Below the pieces are notes generated by a model. That model did no database searches and was not told where the DNA came from. It saw only the letters and a program-made list of their open reading frames with translations. A program made the position numbers and the translations under genes. Positions 35,224 to 43,179 of a stretch of 64,000 nt of DNA are shown one piece after another. Each line of letters opens with the position of its first letter. Positions within the stretch are counted from its first letter, which is position 1. This DNA is from Chitinophaga sp. LS1 (lineage in GTDB: Bacteria; Bacteroidota; Bacteroidia; Chitinophagales; Chitinophagaceae), in the NCBI RefSeq assembly GCF_034274695.1, contig NZ_CP128362.1:1674001-1738000 (forward strand), given 5' to 3'.

Positions 35224-35484
35224 ATGGAAGTTGCTATTTTCGACACCTATGTGAAACGCCGTGAAGGAGGCTATATGCATTTTGACATTATCGTCTCCGT
35301 TGATACTAATTACGAAAGCGTCCTCACATTTGGTAATGCTTACCTCAAATCCCGCTCATTGACTGCGCCAGTGATTTCCTCCCGTGATTGCAGGTTCTGC
35401 CATATGCAGGAAACAGTTCCTTCATGGGAAAAGAATATCCAGCAGCAAGGCTATCATATTTACGAACTGGAAGGTTGCAGGTAA
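35224..35484 (+). CDS. DUF2024 family protein
   Basis: An 86-residue cytosolic protein matching the DUF2024 family: MEVAIFDTYVKRREGGYMHF, DIIVSVDTNYESVLTFGNAYL, and a C-terminal CRFCHMQETVPSWEKNIQQQG with GYHIYELEGC. The conserved CxxCH-like CRFCHMQ sequence could bind a metal, but the protein has no export signal, so it is not a c-type cytochrome. Function unknown. The ATG at 35224 starts the conserved part; 35203 is an in-frame alternative. Confidence 0.8.
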   Translation: MEVAIFDTYVKRREGGYMHFDIIVSVDTNYESVLTFGNAYLKSRSLTAPVISSRDCRFCHMQETVPSWEKNIQQQGYHIYELEGCR

Positions 35485-35496
35485 AATCTTTAAATA

Positions 35497-35528
35497 CAAA
35501 GGGCTGACCATCGCTGATCAGCCCTTTG
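35497..35528. terminator. Bidirectional terminator at the end of the respiratory block
   Basis: CAAAGGGCTGA (35497-35507) pairs with TCAGCCCTTTG (35518-35528), loop of 10 bases. It separates the DUF2024 gene from the convergent last gene of the respiratory cluster. Confidence 0.8.
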
Positions 35529-35549
35529 CTAATAATGATTTGTAATAGT

Positions 35550-35762
35550 TTATGCCTGTTGTCTGTTATTCCTGTAATAACGGAAGCCCAGAAATGCAAT
35601 AATAATGAGTGGCGTTACTGCCAGCATCAAAATACCCGCATTCAATCCTTTCGCAGGTCCTTCTCCCAGTTGCTGTGCCGTCTTGGTACAAAGAGAACAC
35701 TGTGCCATGGTTTGTGTGCTCAGGGCAAGGAGTATCAATGCTATTTGTCCAATCTTTTTCAT
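35550..35762 (-). CDS. Small membrane protein with CxxC motif, last gene of respiratory block
   Basis: A 70-residue protein: signal-like N-terminus (KKIGQIALILLALSTQTMAQ), a conserved CSLCTKTAQQLGEGPAKGLN segment with CxxC, and one C-terminal membrane helix (AGILMLAVTPLIIIAFLGF) with a basic end. Small proteins of this layout follow cytochrome oxidase genes in related bacteria. Position after SCO and DUF420 suggests a part in copper delivery or oxidase assembly, which is inference. Confidence 0.7.
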   Translation of the reverse strand: MKKIGQIALILLALSTQTMAQCSLCTKTAQQLGEGPAKGLNAGILMLAVTPLIIIAFLGFRYYRNNRQQA

Positions 35763-35863
35763 ACCTCAAATTTACGAATTTTAATTGCATCTGCCTTTGG
35801 CATAAGATGTAGAGAATTGATTTCTTCAGCGAAGATTTAATCAATTTTCGTCCATTCCCATTA

Positions 35864-36433
35864 TCAATAATAAGGCGCGATCATTACATACACAATCACC
35901 CCGGTTACCGCTACATAAAACCAGATCGGCCATGTAATTCTCGCAATCTTCTTGTGCTTCTCAAAGTCATTCTGGAACCCACGCAGCAATGTAAACAACA
36001 CCAGCGGAACTATAATTCCAGCCAGGATAATATGCGTGATCAGGATAAAGAAATATACATACCTCAATCCACCTGCCGCTGCTTTCTCTGCTTCTGTTAC
36101 AATATAGTTATGATCTACATCACCATACATAGTCGACTTTACAAAGAAGTGATACGTTACATACGATACCAGGAATATAGCTGACAGCGCCACCGCAATC
36201 AGGTTCGCCACCTTGTGTGCTTTAATCTGCTTCATCTTGATAAAATACAGACTTGCCAACAACATCACTGCCGTAGCTGAATTCAGCGCCGCATGAAACA
36301 ACGGCAATACCGAAACATTAAACCCCGCTTCCATATGCTGGCGCGGCAAAAACATCAGGAGCGCCACGACTACCGGTATCGCTACGGATACAATCGTAAT
36401 AGGCAGGTTTAGATTTTTGTTTGTAAGACTCAT
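35864..36433 (-). CDS. DUF420 domain-containing membrane protein
   Basis: A 189-residue protein with five hydrophobic helices: LPITIVSVAIPVVVALLMF, FNVSVLPLFHAALNSATAVM, VANLIAVALSAIFLVSYVTYHFF, YVYFFILITHIILAGIIVPL and ITWPIWFYVAVTGVIVYVM. The conserved histidines (FHAALN, YHFF, THI) are as in the DUF420 family, related to CtaM, an assembly factor of heme-copper oxidases in Firmicutes. Role in oxidase maturation is inferred from family and from its place behind SCO. Confidence 0.82.
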   Translation of the reverse strand: MSLTNKNLNLPITIVSVAIPVVVALLMFLPRQHMEAGFNVSVLPLFHAALNSATAVMLLASLYFIKMKQIKAHKVANLIAVALSAIFLVSYVTYHFFVKSTMYGDVDHNYIVTEAEKAAAGGLRYVYFFILITHIILAGIIVPLVLFTLLRGFQNDFEKHKKIARITWPIWFYVAVTGVIVYVMIAPYY

Positions 36434-36528
36434 ATCAGGATATTTAAAGCAAAAAGTGAAACGGAAACGCTACACCTTAGCGTCTACACATTTCACTTTT
36501 ATGCTTACTTTTCATTTATTTAATTTTC

Positions 36529-37209
36529 TTATTCAGTACCTGGATTCAGAATCCTTTGCAGGAAAGGAGGACGATGCTTTGCCTTCTCCAGGTGCAATAC
36601 AGCGATATCATTTGCGACCTGACGAATTACATTGCTGTCTGTTCCATCATAATACCCCCTGATCTGGCGATCCTTGTCCAGTAAGATCAGTTTCTCTGTA
36701 TGGATAAAATCATCCGGTCCGCCATCTCCCTCTGTCACACTTACAAAAAACTCATGTCGGGCCAGATCATAAATATCCTTCTTACTACCGGTTAGCAACC
36801 ACCAGTTATCAGGATTAATATTGCGTTTTAACCCATATTGGCGTAAAGTCTCAGATGAATCTCTTTCCGGATCTACTGTCAGCGACAGCAGTTGCAGTAA
36901 AGTATCACTCTTAATATACGCTTTTTGTAGCTTTTCCAGATTTGCCATCATCTTTGGGCAAATGCTGGGACAGGAAGTAAAAAAGAAATTTACCAGCACC
37001 ATTTTGTTTGGCAGGTCATGTAAGGATACCTGCTGGCCCATCTGGTTGGTAAATGTAAAATCCTTTACCGTATGGTACACCGTATCATACGTTTGCTTCC
37101 CATCTTTCATCACAGTATCTACACGCTCCGCAATATAATGGCGGGGGAGTGGTACTGCATCCTCCCGATAGTGATCTACTATCAGGTAGCCCACCAATGG
37201 CAACAGCAC
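36529..37209 (-). CDS. SCO1/SenC family copper chaperone (start uncertain)
   Basis: At least 226 residues. A thioredoxin fold with the copper-binding FFFTSCPSICPKM (CxxxC) and a later His in DDFIHTEKLILLD; SCO proteins load Cu(A) of cytochrome oxidase subunit II. The only standard start codon in frame is GTG at 37209, which would leave a membrane anchor of barely ten residues. Translation upstream of it continues the anchor in frame (KGLLGLVLAVLLPLVGYLIV) back to a TAA near 37285, with no ATG, GTG or TTG. An unusual start such as ATC (37245) or ATA (37257) is therefore possible. The gene follows cox IV across an attenuator-like hairpin. Confidence 0.8.
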   Translation of the reverse strand: MLLPLVGYLIVDHYREDAVPLPRHYIAERVDTVMKDGKQTYDTVYHTVKDFTFTNQMGQQVSLHDLPNKMVLVNFFFTSCPSICPKMMANLEKLQKAYIKSDTLLQLLSLTVDPERDSSETLRQYGLKRNINPDNWWLLTGSKKDIYDLARHEFFVSVTEGDGGPDDFIHTEKLILLDKDRQIRGYYDGTDSNVIRQVANDIAVLHLEKAKHRPPFLQRILNPGTE

Positions 37210-37274
37210 GGCGAGTACTAATCCTAAAAGTCCTTTCTGTGTGATGGCGTATGGTATTAATTGTGAACAAAAAA

Positions 37275-37320
37275 TTACGCTTTACAATATCCGCATCGCT
37301 GGGGACAATGTAAAGCGTAA
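37275..37320 (-). terminator. Attenuator-like terminator between cox IV and SCO
   Basis: TTACGCTTTACA (37275-37286) pairs perfectly with TGTAAAGCGTAA (37309-37320); loop of 22 bases. On the minus strand the stem is followed by TTTTTT. It would end or reduce transcription from the respiratory operon just before SCO. Confidence 0.75.
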
Positions 37321-37338
37321 CAGTATAAAAGTAATGAA

Positions 37339-37755
37339 TTATTCGTGGTGTCCCTCTCCGCCTTCGATAACCTGTACTTTCTCAACTGGTTTTGGAGTAC
37401 CAGGAGCCAGGTTCTTACGCATGTTCTTCCATGAATCACCATCAGCCAGGAAGGCGATGATAAACCAGACAAACAGGAGCAGCGGCATGAGGATCGTCAT
37501 GATCAGATTCTTGATCTCGTGACCAAGGTGCATGAACTCAGCTACGATAAAGAATGCCTTCACAATGGTCAGACCAATGAAGATAGAGTTTACCAGCAGC
37601 TTAGGAGGAAAACCTGTGTTCAGGTGAACCAAAGCCAGCGCGATTTCAACAACTGTAATCGCTAATAAAATCCAAAACGTTTTCCAGATGCTCTTGGTAG
37701 AGCTATCAGCTACATGAACATCGTGACCCGCGTCTGTATATGTTGTATTTGACAT
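37339..37755 (-). CDS. Cytochrome c oxidase subunit IV family protein
   Basis: A 138-residue protein with three hydrophobic helices (IWKTFWILLAITVVEIALAL, LLVNSIFIGLTIVKAFFIVAEFM, IMTILMPLLLFVWFIIAFL) and the HLGHEIKN loop between helices 2 and 3. This matches the bacterial subunit IV (COX4_pro/CyoD-like) family, which stabilises the oxidase core. It has a charged C-terminal tail ending GEGHHE. It follows the two cox III genes. Confidence 0.85.
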   Translation of the reverse strand: MSNTTYTDAGHDVHVADSSTKSIWKTFWILLAITVVEIALALVHLNTGFPPKLLVNSIFIGLTIVKAFFIVAEFMHLGHEIKNLIMTILMPLLLFVWFIIAFLADGDSWKNMRKNLAPGTPKPVEKVQVIEGGEGHHE

Positions 37756-37800
37756 GTGTTCTCTTTTTAAAATTCCAATTTACTAAATTCCCAATTCCGA

Positions 37801-38475
37801 TTAGAGCAGGTAGAAACAGGTGAATACGAATACCCAAACCAGATCCACAAAGTGCCAGTACAGACCTACTTTCTCAACCATTTCATAGTGACCTCTGTCT
37901 TCGTAAGTACCTTTCAGTACGTTCGCCAGGATAAGGATGTTCAATATTACACCAGAAGTTACGTGCAAACCGTGGAAACCGGTGATAGTAAAGAAAAAGT
38001 TAGTAAAGTTAGGAGAACCAGCAGTACCATCAGCATTTGCAAAAGGATTACGACCCCACCATGCACCTTCGTGCCACAGGTGTGTCCACTCCCATGCCTG
38101 ACAGCTCAGGAACGCGATACCACCGATGATCGTCCAGACGAGCCACTTAGCTACATCCTGCTGACGACGCTGGTGACCGGCATGTACAGCCAATACCATG
38201 GTTACAGAACTCATGATCAGAATGAATGTCATCAAGCTCACAAATCCCATTGGAACATTTGCATGTCCCAAACCTGGGAACGAACGGAACACCTCGTTAG
38301 GGTCAGGCCATGAAGTACTCATGAAGCGGATCGTTCCATATGATATCAACAATGCTCCAAAGGTGAAGGCATCTGACAACAGGAAGTACCACATCATCAA
38401 CTTTCCGTAACTCACATTAAAAGGAGAATGTCCCCCGGACCACCATTTTTTCTTCGCTGTAACTGCTGTATCCAT
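37801..38475 (-). CDS. ctaE: Cytochrome c oxidase subunit III
   Basis: A 224-residue membrane protein with five hydrophobic helices. Subunit III features: YGKLMMWYFLLSDAFTFGAL, HAGHQRRQQDVAKWLVWTII, the EW segment SCQAWEWTHLWHEG, FTITGFHGLHVTSGVI, and the closing VGLYWHFVDLVWVFVFTCFY. It completes the aa3 oxidase core with subunits I and II. It is the second of two adjacent cox III-type genes; this one is the longer and has the extended extracellular loop. Confidence 0.9.
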   Translation of the reverse strand: MDTAVTAKKKWWSGGHSPFNVSYGKLMMWYFLLSDAFTFGALLISYGTIRFMSTSWPDPNEVFRSFPGLGHANVPMGFVSLMTFILIMSSVTMVLAVHAGHQRRQQDVAKWLVWTIIGGIAFLSCQAWEWTHLWHEGAWWGRNPFANADGTAGSPNFTNFFFTITGFHGLHVTSGVILNILILANVLKGTYEDRGHYEMVEKVGLYWHFVDLVWVFVFTCFYLL

Positions 38476-38506
38476 TGTTTGTTTTGTAAATTAATTTTTA
38501 GAAAGT

Positions 38507-39076
38507 TTATCTGGCGATACTCAGAAAAATCAAAAGGTAAATCCACAGAATGTCTACAAAGTGCCAGTAAGTAGATGCTACCTCAATCGGAACTGAACTG
38601 TAGCTTAATACTTTGGTTCTAAAGGCTCTTCCAAACAAAACCAGCAAAACGACTACTCCCCCCAGTACGTGCAGCAGGTGTACACCTACAATCACATAAA
38701 TAAAAGAAGCAGATGCCGGGCCATTTAAAGGCAGCCCATTATGTGCCATCTGTGAAAATCCAATCCACTGACATACCGCAAATGCTATTCCTAACAGAGC
38801 GGTCAGCGTGATCAGCTGTTTGTATGCCTGCATATGTCTGTTTCTGAATTGCTTTACAGCCATCTGAACAGTTACACTACTGGCCAGGATTACTGCGGTG
38901 CTCACCCAAAAGATCATAGGCAGCTCAAAAGTGATCCAGTTTGCTTGCGATCGCTTTACTACATACGCACTGGTGAAACCAATAAACATCATCGTAATAC
39001 TCCCCATAGCAATCCATAGGGAATATTTGTGTGGATGTATCTTTTTACGTTGTTGTAAACTCATCGCCTGCATCAC
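38507..39076 (-). CDS. Cytochrome c oxidase subunit III family protein (shorter paralogue)
   Basis: A 189-residue protein with five helices: KYSLWIAMGSITMMFIGFTS, IFWVSTAVILASSVTVQMA, YKQLITLTALLGIAFAVCQW, IYVIVGVHLLHVLGGVVVLL, and the signature STYWHFVDILWIYLLIFLSI. It belongs to the same heme-copper oxidase III family as the next gene but shares little sequence outside the signatures. Two adjacent cox III-type genes are frequent in Bacteroidota oxidase clusters. The short N-terminal segment leaves 39076, 39073 or 39064 as possible starts. Confidence 0.87.
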   Translation of the reverse strand: MMQAMSLQQRKKIHPHKYSLWIAMGSITMMFIGFTSAYVVKRSQANWITFELPMIFWVSTAVILASSVTVQMAVKQFRNRHMQAYKQLITLTALLGIAFAVCQWIGFSQMAHNGLPLNGPASASFIYVIVGVHLLHVLGGVVVLLVLFGRAFRTKVLSYSSVPIEVASTYWHFVDILWIYLLIFLSIAR

Positions 39077-39097
39077 TATTTATTCTTTAAAACCTTA

Positions 39098-40006
39098 TTA
39101 AATGTTATGCACTTTGTCAGCTAATAATGCCAACTGCATGATTGTAAGATAAATGTAAGATCCGAACATCAGCTTACGTGCTGCTGCAGCATCACATTTT
39201 CTATACAAGTTAATCGCACGGTAAAGGAAGAAAAGCGTGGCCAGAAACACAATCACTGCTGAAATGGCACCGCTGATCCTAAACAGATAGGGGAGACCAC
39301 CCAGTGGAATCAGGAGGAATGTATACATTACTGCCTGAATAGCGATCATCCTGTTTGGCTCTGAACCGTTTGGTAATAATTTGAACCCGGCGTTTTTATA
39401 ATCTTTATGTCCAACCCATGCAATCGCCCAGAAGTGTGGGAACTGCCATACGAATTGAAGCGCATACAAAGACCATCCGCCAGCGCCCAGTTCATCCGCT
39501 CCGGCTGCCCAGCCAATCAACAGTGGCATCGCTCCCGGGATTGCACCCACAAACACCGCCAGTGAATTCCATCTTTTCCAGGGTGTATAGATAAATGCAT
39601 ACACTACCAGCGATAACAGGCTCAAACCAGCACTCAGCCAGTTGAATGCCCATGCCATGATCAATACACCGGAGATAGCTGTTGCATAGGCCAGGATCCT
39701 GGCTTCTGTTTCAGAAACACGGCCAGAGGGCAGGGGCCTTACAGCCGTACGTGCCATCAGCTTGTCTGTCTCTATTTCCAGTAACTGATTGATTGTATTT
39801 GCTGAGCCGGATACTAATAAACCACCGGCAAATAATTCAACGATTTTTATCAACGAAAACTCCACCCCAGGAACGAGTAAGTAACCCACTACACTGGAAA
39901 ACACCACCATAAAGGTCAGGTTAAACTTCATCAGCTGAGAATAATCCTTCACCTTACTGGCTACAGCATACGACAACGACAATTTTATGGAGTTTGCTCT
40001 TATCAT
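39098..40006 (-). CDS. ctaB: Heme o synthase (protoheme IX farnesyltransferase)
   Basis: A 302-residue UbiA-type prenyltransferase with eight or nine membrane helices. The prenyl diphosphate-binding region is SANTINQLLEIETDKLMART followed by VRPLPSGRVS; the second Asp-rich loop is WVGHKDYKNAGFKLLP. It transfers a farnesyl group to heme b to make heme o, the precursor of the heme a needed by the aa3 oxidase. No heme a synthase was recognised in the window. A separate promoter-like -7 motif (40047-40054) lies upstream. Confidence 0.92.
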   Translation of the reverse strand: MIRANSIKLSLSYAVASKVKDYSQLMKFNLTFMVVFSSVVGYLLVPGVEFSLIKIVELFAGGLLVSGSANTINQLLEIETDKLMARTAVRPLPSGRVSETEARILAYATAISGVLIMAWAFNWLSAGLSLLSLVVYAFIYTPWKRWNSLAVFVGAIPGAMPLLIGWAAGADELGAGGWSLYALQFVWQFPHFWAIAWVGHKDYKNAGFKLLPNGSEPNRMIAIQAVMYTFLLIPLGGLPYLFRISGAISAVIVFLATLFFLYRAINLYRKCDAAAARKLMFGSYIYLTIMQLALLADKVHNI

Positions 40007-40046
40007 TTCTTAGTCCAAATCTGCGAGGTGCGCGCTCACAGGGGTC

Positions 40047-40054
40047 CAAAAATA
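40047..40054 (-). promoter_or_regulatory. Candidate internal promoter before ctaB
   Basis: TATTTTTG on the minus strand fits TAnnTTTG, 41 bases before the ctaB start. It would let the assembly genes be transcribed apart from the ACIII and coxI-II genes. Confidence 0.4.
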
Positions 40055-40080
40055 TCAATCTTCACTTTCGTTTTTGAGCT

Positions 40081-40105
40081 GCCCTCCCTTTTAGCGGGGG
40101 AGGGC
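40081..40105 (-). terminator. GC hairpin between coxI and ctaB
   Basis: GCCCTCCC (40081-40088) pairs with GGGAGGGC (40098-40105), 9-base loop, 16 bases after the coxI stop. There is no T tract, so partial termination or transcript stabilisation is more likely than full termination. Confidence 0.5.
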
Positions 40106-40121
40106 AACCGGCAGGTCAGGA

Positions 40122-41957
40122 TTAGTGACCGCCGTTAGCTTGTTCTTCCGGAGACAGTGGAACGACCTGAGGAATGAAATCCTGACCATCCTTGCTGTAA
40201 TCGTAAGCCCAACGGTGAACCTCAGGGATCTCACCAGGCCAGTTACCGTGACCAGGATTAATCGGAGTCGTCCATTCCAGGGTAGTTGCATTCCATGGGT
40301 TCTGAGTTGTTAACTTACGACCCTTGAAGATGCTATAGAAGAAGTTGAATACAAACAGGAGCTGAGTAGCAAATACCAGGATCACCACGATAGAGATGAA
40401 GTGGTTCAGATCAGCGAACTGTTTGAAAGACTCCCAGTTAGAGTAGTCATAATACCTTCTTGGCATACCCACCAGACCTTCATAGTGCATTGGCCAGAAG
40501 ATCAGGTAAGCACCACACAGGGTGATCCAGAAGTGGATGTAAGAAAGGGTATTGTTCATGTAACGGCCAAACATTTTCGGGAACCAGTGGTATACACCGG
40601 CGAAAGTACCGAAGAAGGCAGATACACCCATTACTATATGGAAGTGCGCGATTACGAAATATGTATCGTGCAGGTGAATATCGATAGAGGAGTTACCCAG
40701 CCAGATACCAGTCAGACCACCGGAGATGAATGTGCTCACGAAACCGATGGAGAACAGCATACCAGGAGTAAAACGGATGTTACCTCTCCAGATCGTAGTG
40801 ATCCAGTTGAACACCTTGATTGCAGACGGTACCGCAATCAGCAATGTCAACAGTACGAAGAAGGCACCAAGGAATGGGTTCAGACCAGTTACGAACATGT
40901 GGTGCGCCCATACCAGGAAAGCCAGGATAACGATCGCGAACATGGAACCAACCATCGCCAGGTAACCGAAGATAGGTTTGCGGGAGTTAACCGCCATTAC
41001 TTCAGATACCATACCCATTGCAGGGAGGATGATGATATATACCTCAGGGTGACCCAGGAACCAGAACAAGTGCTGGTACAGGATAGCAGAACCACCTTCG
41101 TTGCTCAGTGCTTTACCATTTACGAACAGTTCGCTCAGGTAGAAGCTGGTACCACCATGGCGGTCGAACAGCAGAAGGATAAAACCTGACAGTAATACAG
41201 GGAAGGAAAGTACACCCAGTACAGCTGTGAAGAAGAAGCCCCAGATAGTCAGTGGCATCTTGGTCATAGTCATACCTTTGGTACGCATGTTCAGAATAGT
41301 AGAGATATAATTCAGACCTCCCAGCAGCTGAGACACTACGAAAAGTGCCATTGCCGATAACCAGAGGTCCATACCAATTTTAGAACCGATTGACGCATCG
41401 CCCAGCGCACTCAATGGCGGATAAGCAGTCCAACCACCAGATGCAGGACCAGTCTGTACAAACAGAGAGCTCATCATCACCATGCTAGCCAGGAAGAAGA
41501 ACCAGTAGCTCATCATGTTCATGAGAGGAGAAGCCATATCGCGGGCACCTACCTGCAAAGGAATCAGCAGGTTGGAGAAAGTACCGCTCAAACCGGCAGT
41601 TAATACAAAGAATACGAGGATTGTACCGTGCATTGTTACCAATGCATAGTAAGCTTCGTCAGTAATACGGCCACCTTTAGCCCATTTTCCCAGTATGCTT
41701 TCCATCCATGGGAAAGTAGCATCAGGGAAACCCAGTTGCAAACGGAACAGTACAGAGAAGAAAGCACCTATGATAGCCCAGATAATACCGGTAATCAGAA
41801 ACTGCTTAGCGATAGTTTTGTGATCCAGACTGAAAACATACTTCGAAATGAAGCCGCCCTCATGGTGCTCATGGTCATCGTGACCGTGGCCATGATCGTG
41901 CCCGTGGGCGCCGTGCATTAGCTCCTGTTGACTGTGCAATGTTGCTTCGTTACTCAT
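40122..41957 (-). CDS. ctaD: Cytochrome c oxidase subunit I (aa3 type)
   Basis: A 611-residue protein with twelve core helices. Type A1 heme-copper oxidase markers: WFLGHPEVYIIILPAMGM with the cross-linked His and Tyr and the Glu of the D channel, the double-His copper site VWAHHMF, and HDTYFVIAHFHIVMG with the ligands of hemes a and a3. It reduces O2 to water and pumps protons. The N-terminus has a His-rich stretch (HGAHGHDHGHGHDDHEHHEG) unlike most family members, perhaps metal-binding. Located directly after subunit II, in the usual order for this phylum. Confidence 0.96.
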   Translation of the reverse strand: MSNEATLHSQQELMHGAHGHDHGHGHDDHEHHEGGFISKYVFSLDHKTIAKQFLITGIIWAIIGAFFSVLFRLQLGFPDATFPWMESILGKWAKGGRITDEAYYALVTMHGTILVFFVLTAGLSGTFSNLLIPLQVGARDMASPLMNMMSYWFFFLASMVMMSSLFVQTGPASGGWTAYPPLSALGDASIGSKIGMDLWLSAMALFVVSQLLGGLNYISTILNMRTKGMTMTKMPLTIWGFFFTAVLGVLSFPVLLSGFILLLFDRHGGTSFYLSELFVNGKALSNEGGSAILYQHLFWFLGHPEVYIIILPAMGMVSEVMAVNSRKPIFGYLAMVGSMFAIVILAFLVWAHHMFVTGLNPFLGAFFVLLTLLIAVPSAIKVFNWITTIWRGNIRFTPGMLFSIGFVSTFISGGLTGIWLGNSSIDIHLHDTYFVIAHFHIVMGVSAFFGTFAGVYHWFPKMFGRYMNNTLSYIHFWITLCGAYLIFWPMHYEGLVGMPRRYYDYSNWESFKQFADLNHFISIVVILVFATQLLFVFNFFYSIFKGRKLTTQNPWNATTLEWTTPINPGHGNWPGEIPEVHRWAYDYSKDGQDFIPQVVPLSPEEQANGGH

Positions 41958-42072
41958 AATCGGTGCTATTTATATAAAACTGATGTGCGTTCAGTTTTTC
42001 TTATAATTATTTAATGTCCTGTGCGTCTTGTGCGTCTAAAAATTCTTCTCTGGCTACAAAGTTACTACTTCA

Positions 42073-43107
42073 CTAGTTTTTAGCCACTGCCTTTTGGGTG
42101 CTGTCAGCAGCAGTTGCTGCAGGAGCGGGAGTCGCGCTTTCATGAGCAAGATCAAACTGAGCCTTCTGCTTAGCAGCCCAGGCATCGAATTCTTCCTGAG
42201 TTTCTACCACGATGTTTGCCTTCATAGAGTAGTGACCTTTACCACACATCTGATCGCAGGAAAGTTCGTACACATAATCAGGATTGTCCATCTTCTGTCT
42301 CATTTCCTTTGTGGTGAACTTTGGAGTTACCCACAGTGTAGTTGGGATACCTGGAACAGCATCCATCTTCATACGGAAAGCAGACAGACCTACGTCATGG
42401 ATTACGTCGCGGGAACCAATGATGAATTTCACTGGTTTGTTTACTACCAGGTGAATGTCGGTTGTCATGAAGTCATCCTTATTCAGCTGATCGTCCCAAT
42501 CCTGACCTACAGGGTTGTTGGCATCGTTGATGTTTTTGAAGAACTTACGGCCCAGCTGACCATCTTTACCAGGGTAACGAACCAGCCAGTTGAACTGCTT
42601 ACCAGTTACTTCAACTACCATTGCATCTTTCGGTGCATCGGAAGTGAGGCGGAACCAGTGTCTTAAACCGAATGCTACCAGGATTGTCAAGGTGATAGCA
42701 GGTATTACGGTCCAGATTAATTCCAGTTTATTATTGTGAGGAAAATAGAAAGCTTTCTGACCTTCTTTTTCCTGATATTTAAATGCGAACCAGAAAAGGA
42801 GGATCTGGGTGATAACGAAAACGATACCAGTGATAACCAGTGTCCATTTAATCATGCTGTCGATACCTTCACCCTGTACAGATGCTGATTCAACACCAAT
42901 TTTACCTTTCAGTAACTCATTACAGTAGTAAACACCTATCAGGCCCACCACCAGGAACACGATCATCAGGAAGCCGTTCACCTTGTTAGATTGCTGGCGC
43001 GACTTCTTTTCTCCCTTTAATATCGACACATATTCGCTGGCCTTCGCAATCTGGAAGATGACTACGAATATGAGCACAACTACTAAGACTGCTAAATATC
43101 CTGACAT
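42073..43107 (-). CDS. ctaC: Cytochrome c oxidase subunit II
   Basis: A 344-residue protein with an extra N-terminal hydrophobic helix, then the usual two-helix hairpin (IKWTLVITGIVFVITQILLF, LELIWTVIPAITLTILVAF) and the cupredoxin domain. Cu(A) ligands: His in DVIHDVGLSAFRMKMDA and the cluster YELSCDQMCGKGHYSM. It accepts electrons from a cytochrome c or ACIII. There is no fused cytochrome c domain, so this is an aa3, not caa3, type subunit. An Ala-rich C-terminal tail follows the domain. Confidence 0.95.
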   Translation of the reverse strand: MSGYLAVLVVVLIFVVIFQIAKASEYVSILKGEKKSRQQSNKVNGFLMIVFLVVGLIGVYYCNELLKGKIGVESASVQGEGIDSMIKWTLVITGIVFVITQILLFWFAFKYQEKEGQKAFYFPHNNKLELIWTVIPAITLTILVAFGLRHWFRLTSDAPKDAMVVEVTGKQFNWLVRYPGKDGQLGRKFFKNINDANNPVGQDWDDQLNKDDFMTTDIHLVVNKPVKFIIGSRDVIHDVGLSAFRMKMDAVPGIPTTLWVTPKFTTKEMRQKMDNPDYVYELSCDQMCGKGHYSMKANIVVETQEEFDAWAAKQKAQFDLAHESATPAPAATAADSTQKAVAKN

Positions 43108-43179
43108 TGCTATTTTGAATAATTAAGTTATCTAATGCTTTACGATTTACCTAAATCTATCTCTCAGTATTACGGCCAA

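Noticed and set aside
40401..41189. 262-codon plus-strand frame
   Set aside because: It is antisense to cytochrome oxidase subunit I, where strong codon constraint often opens the opposite frame.
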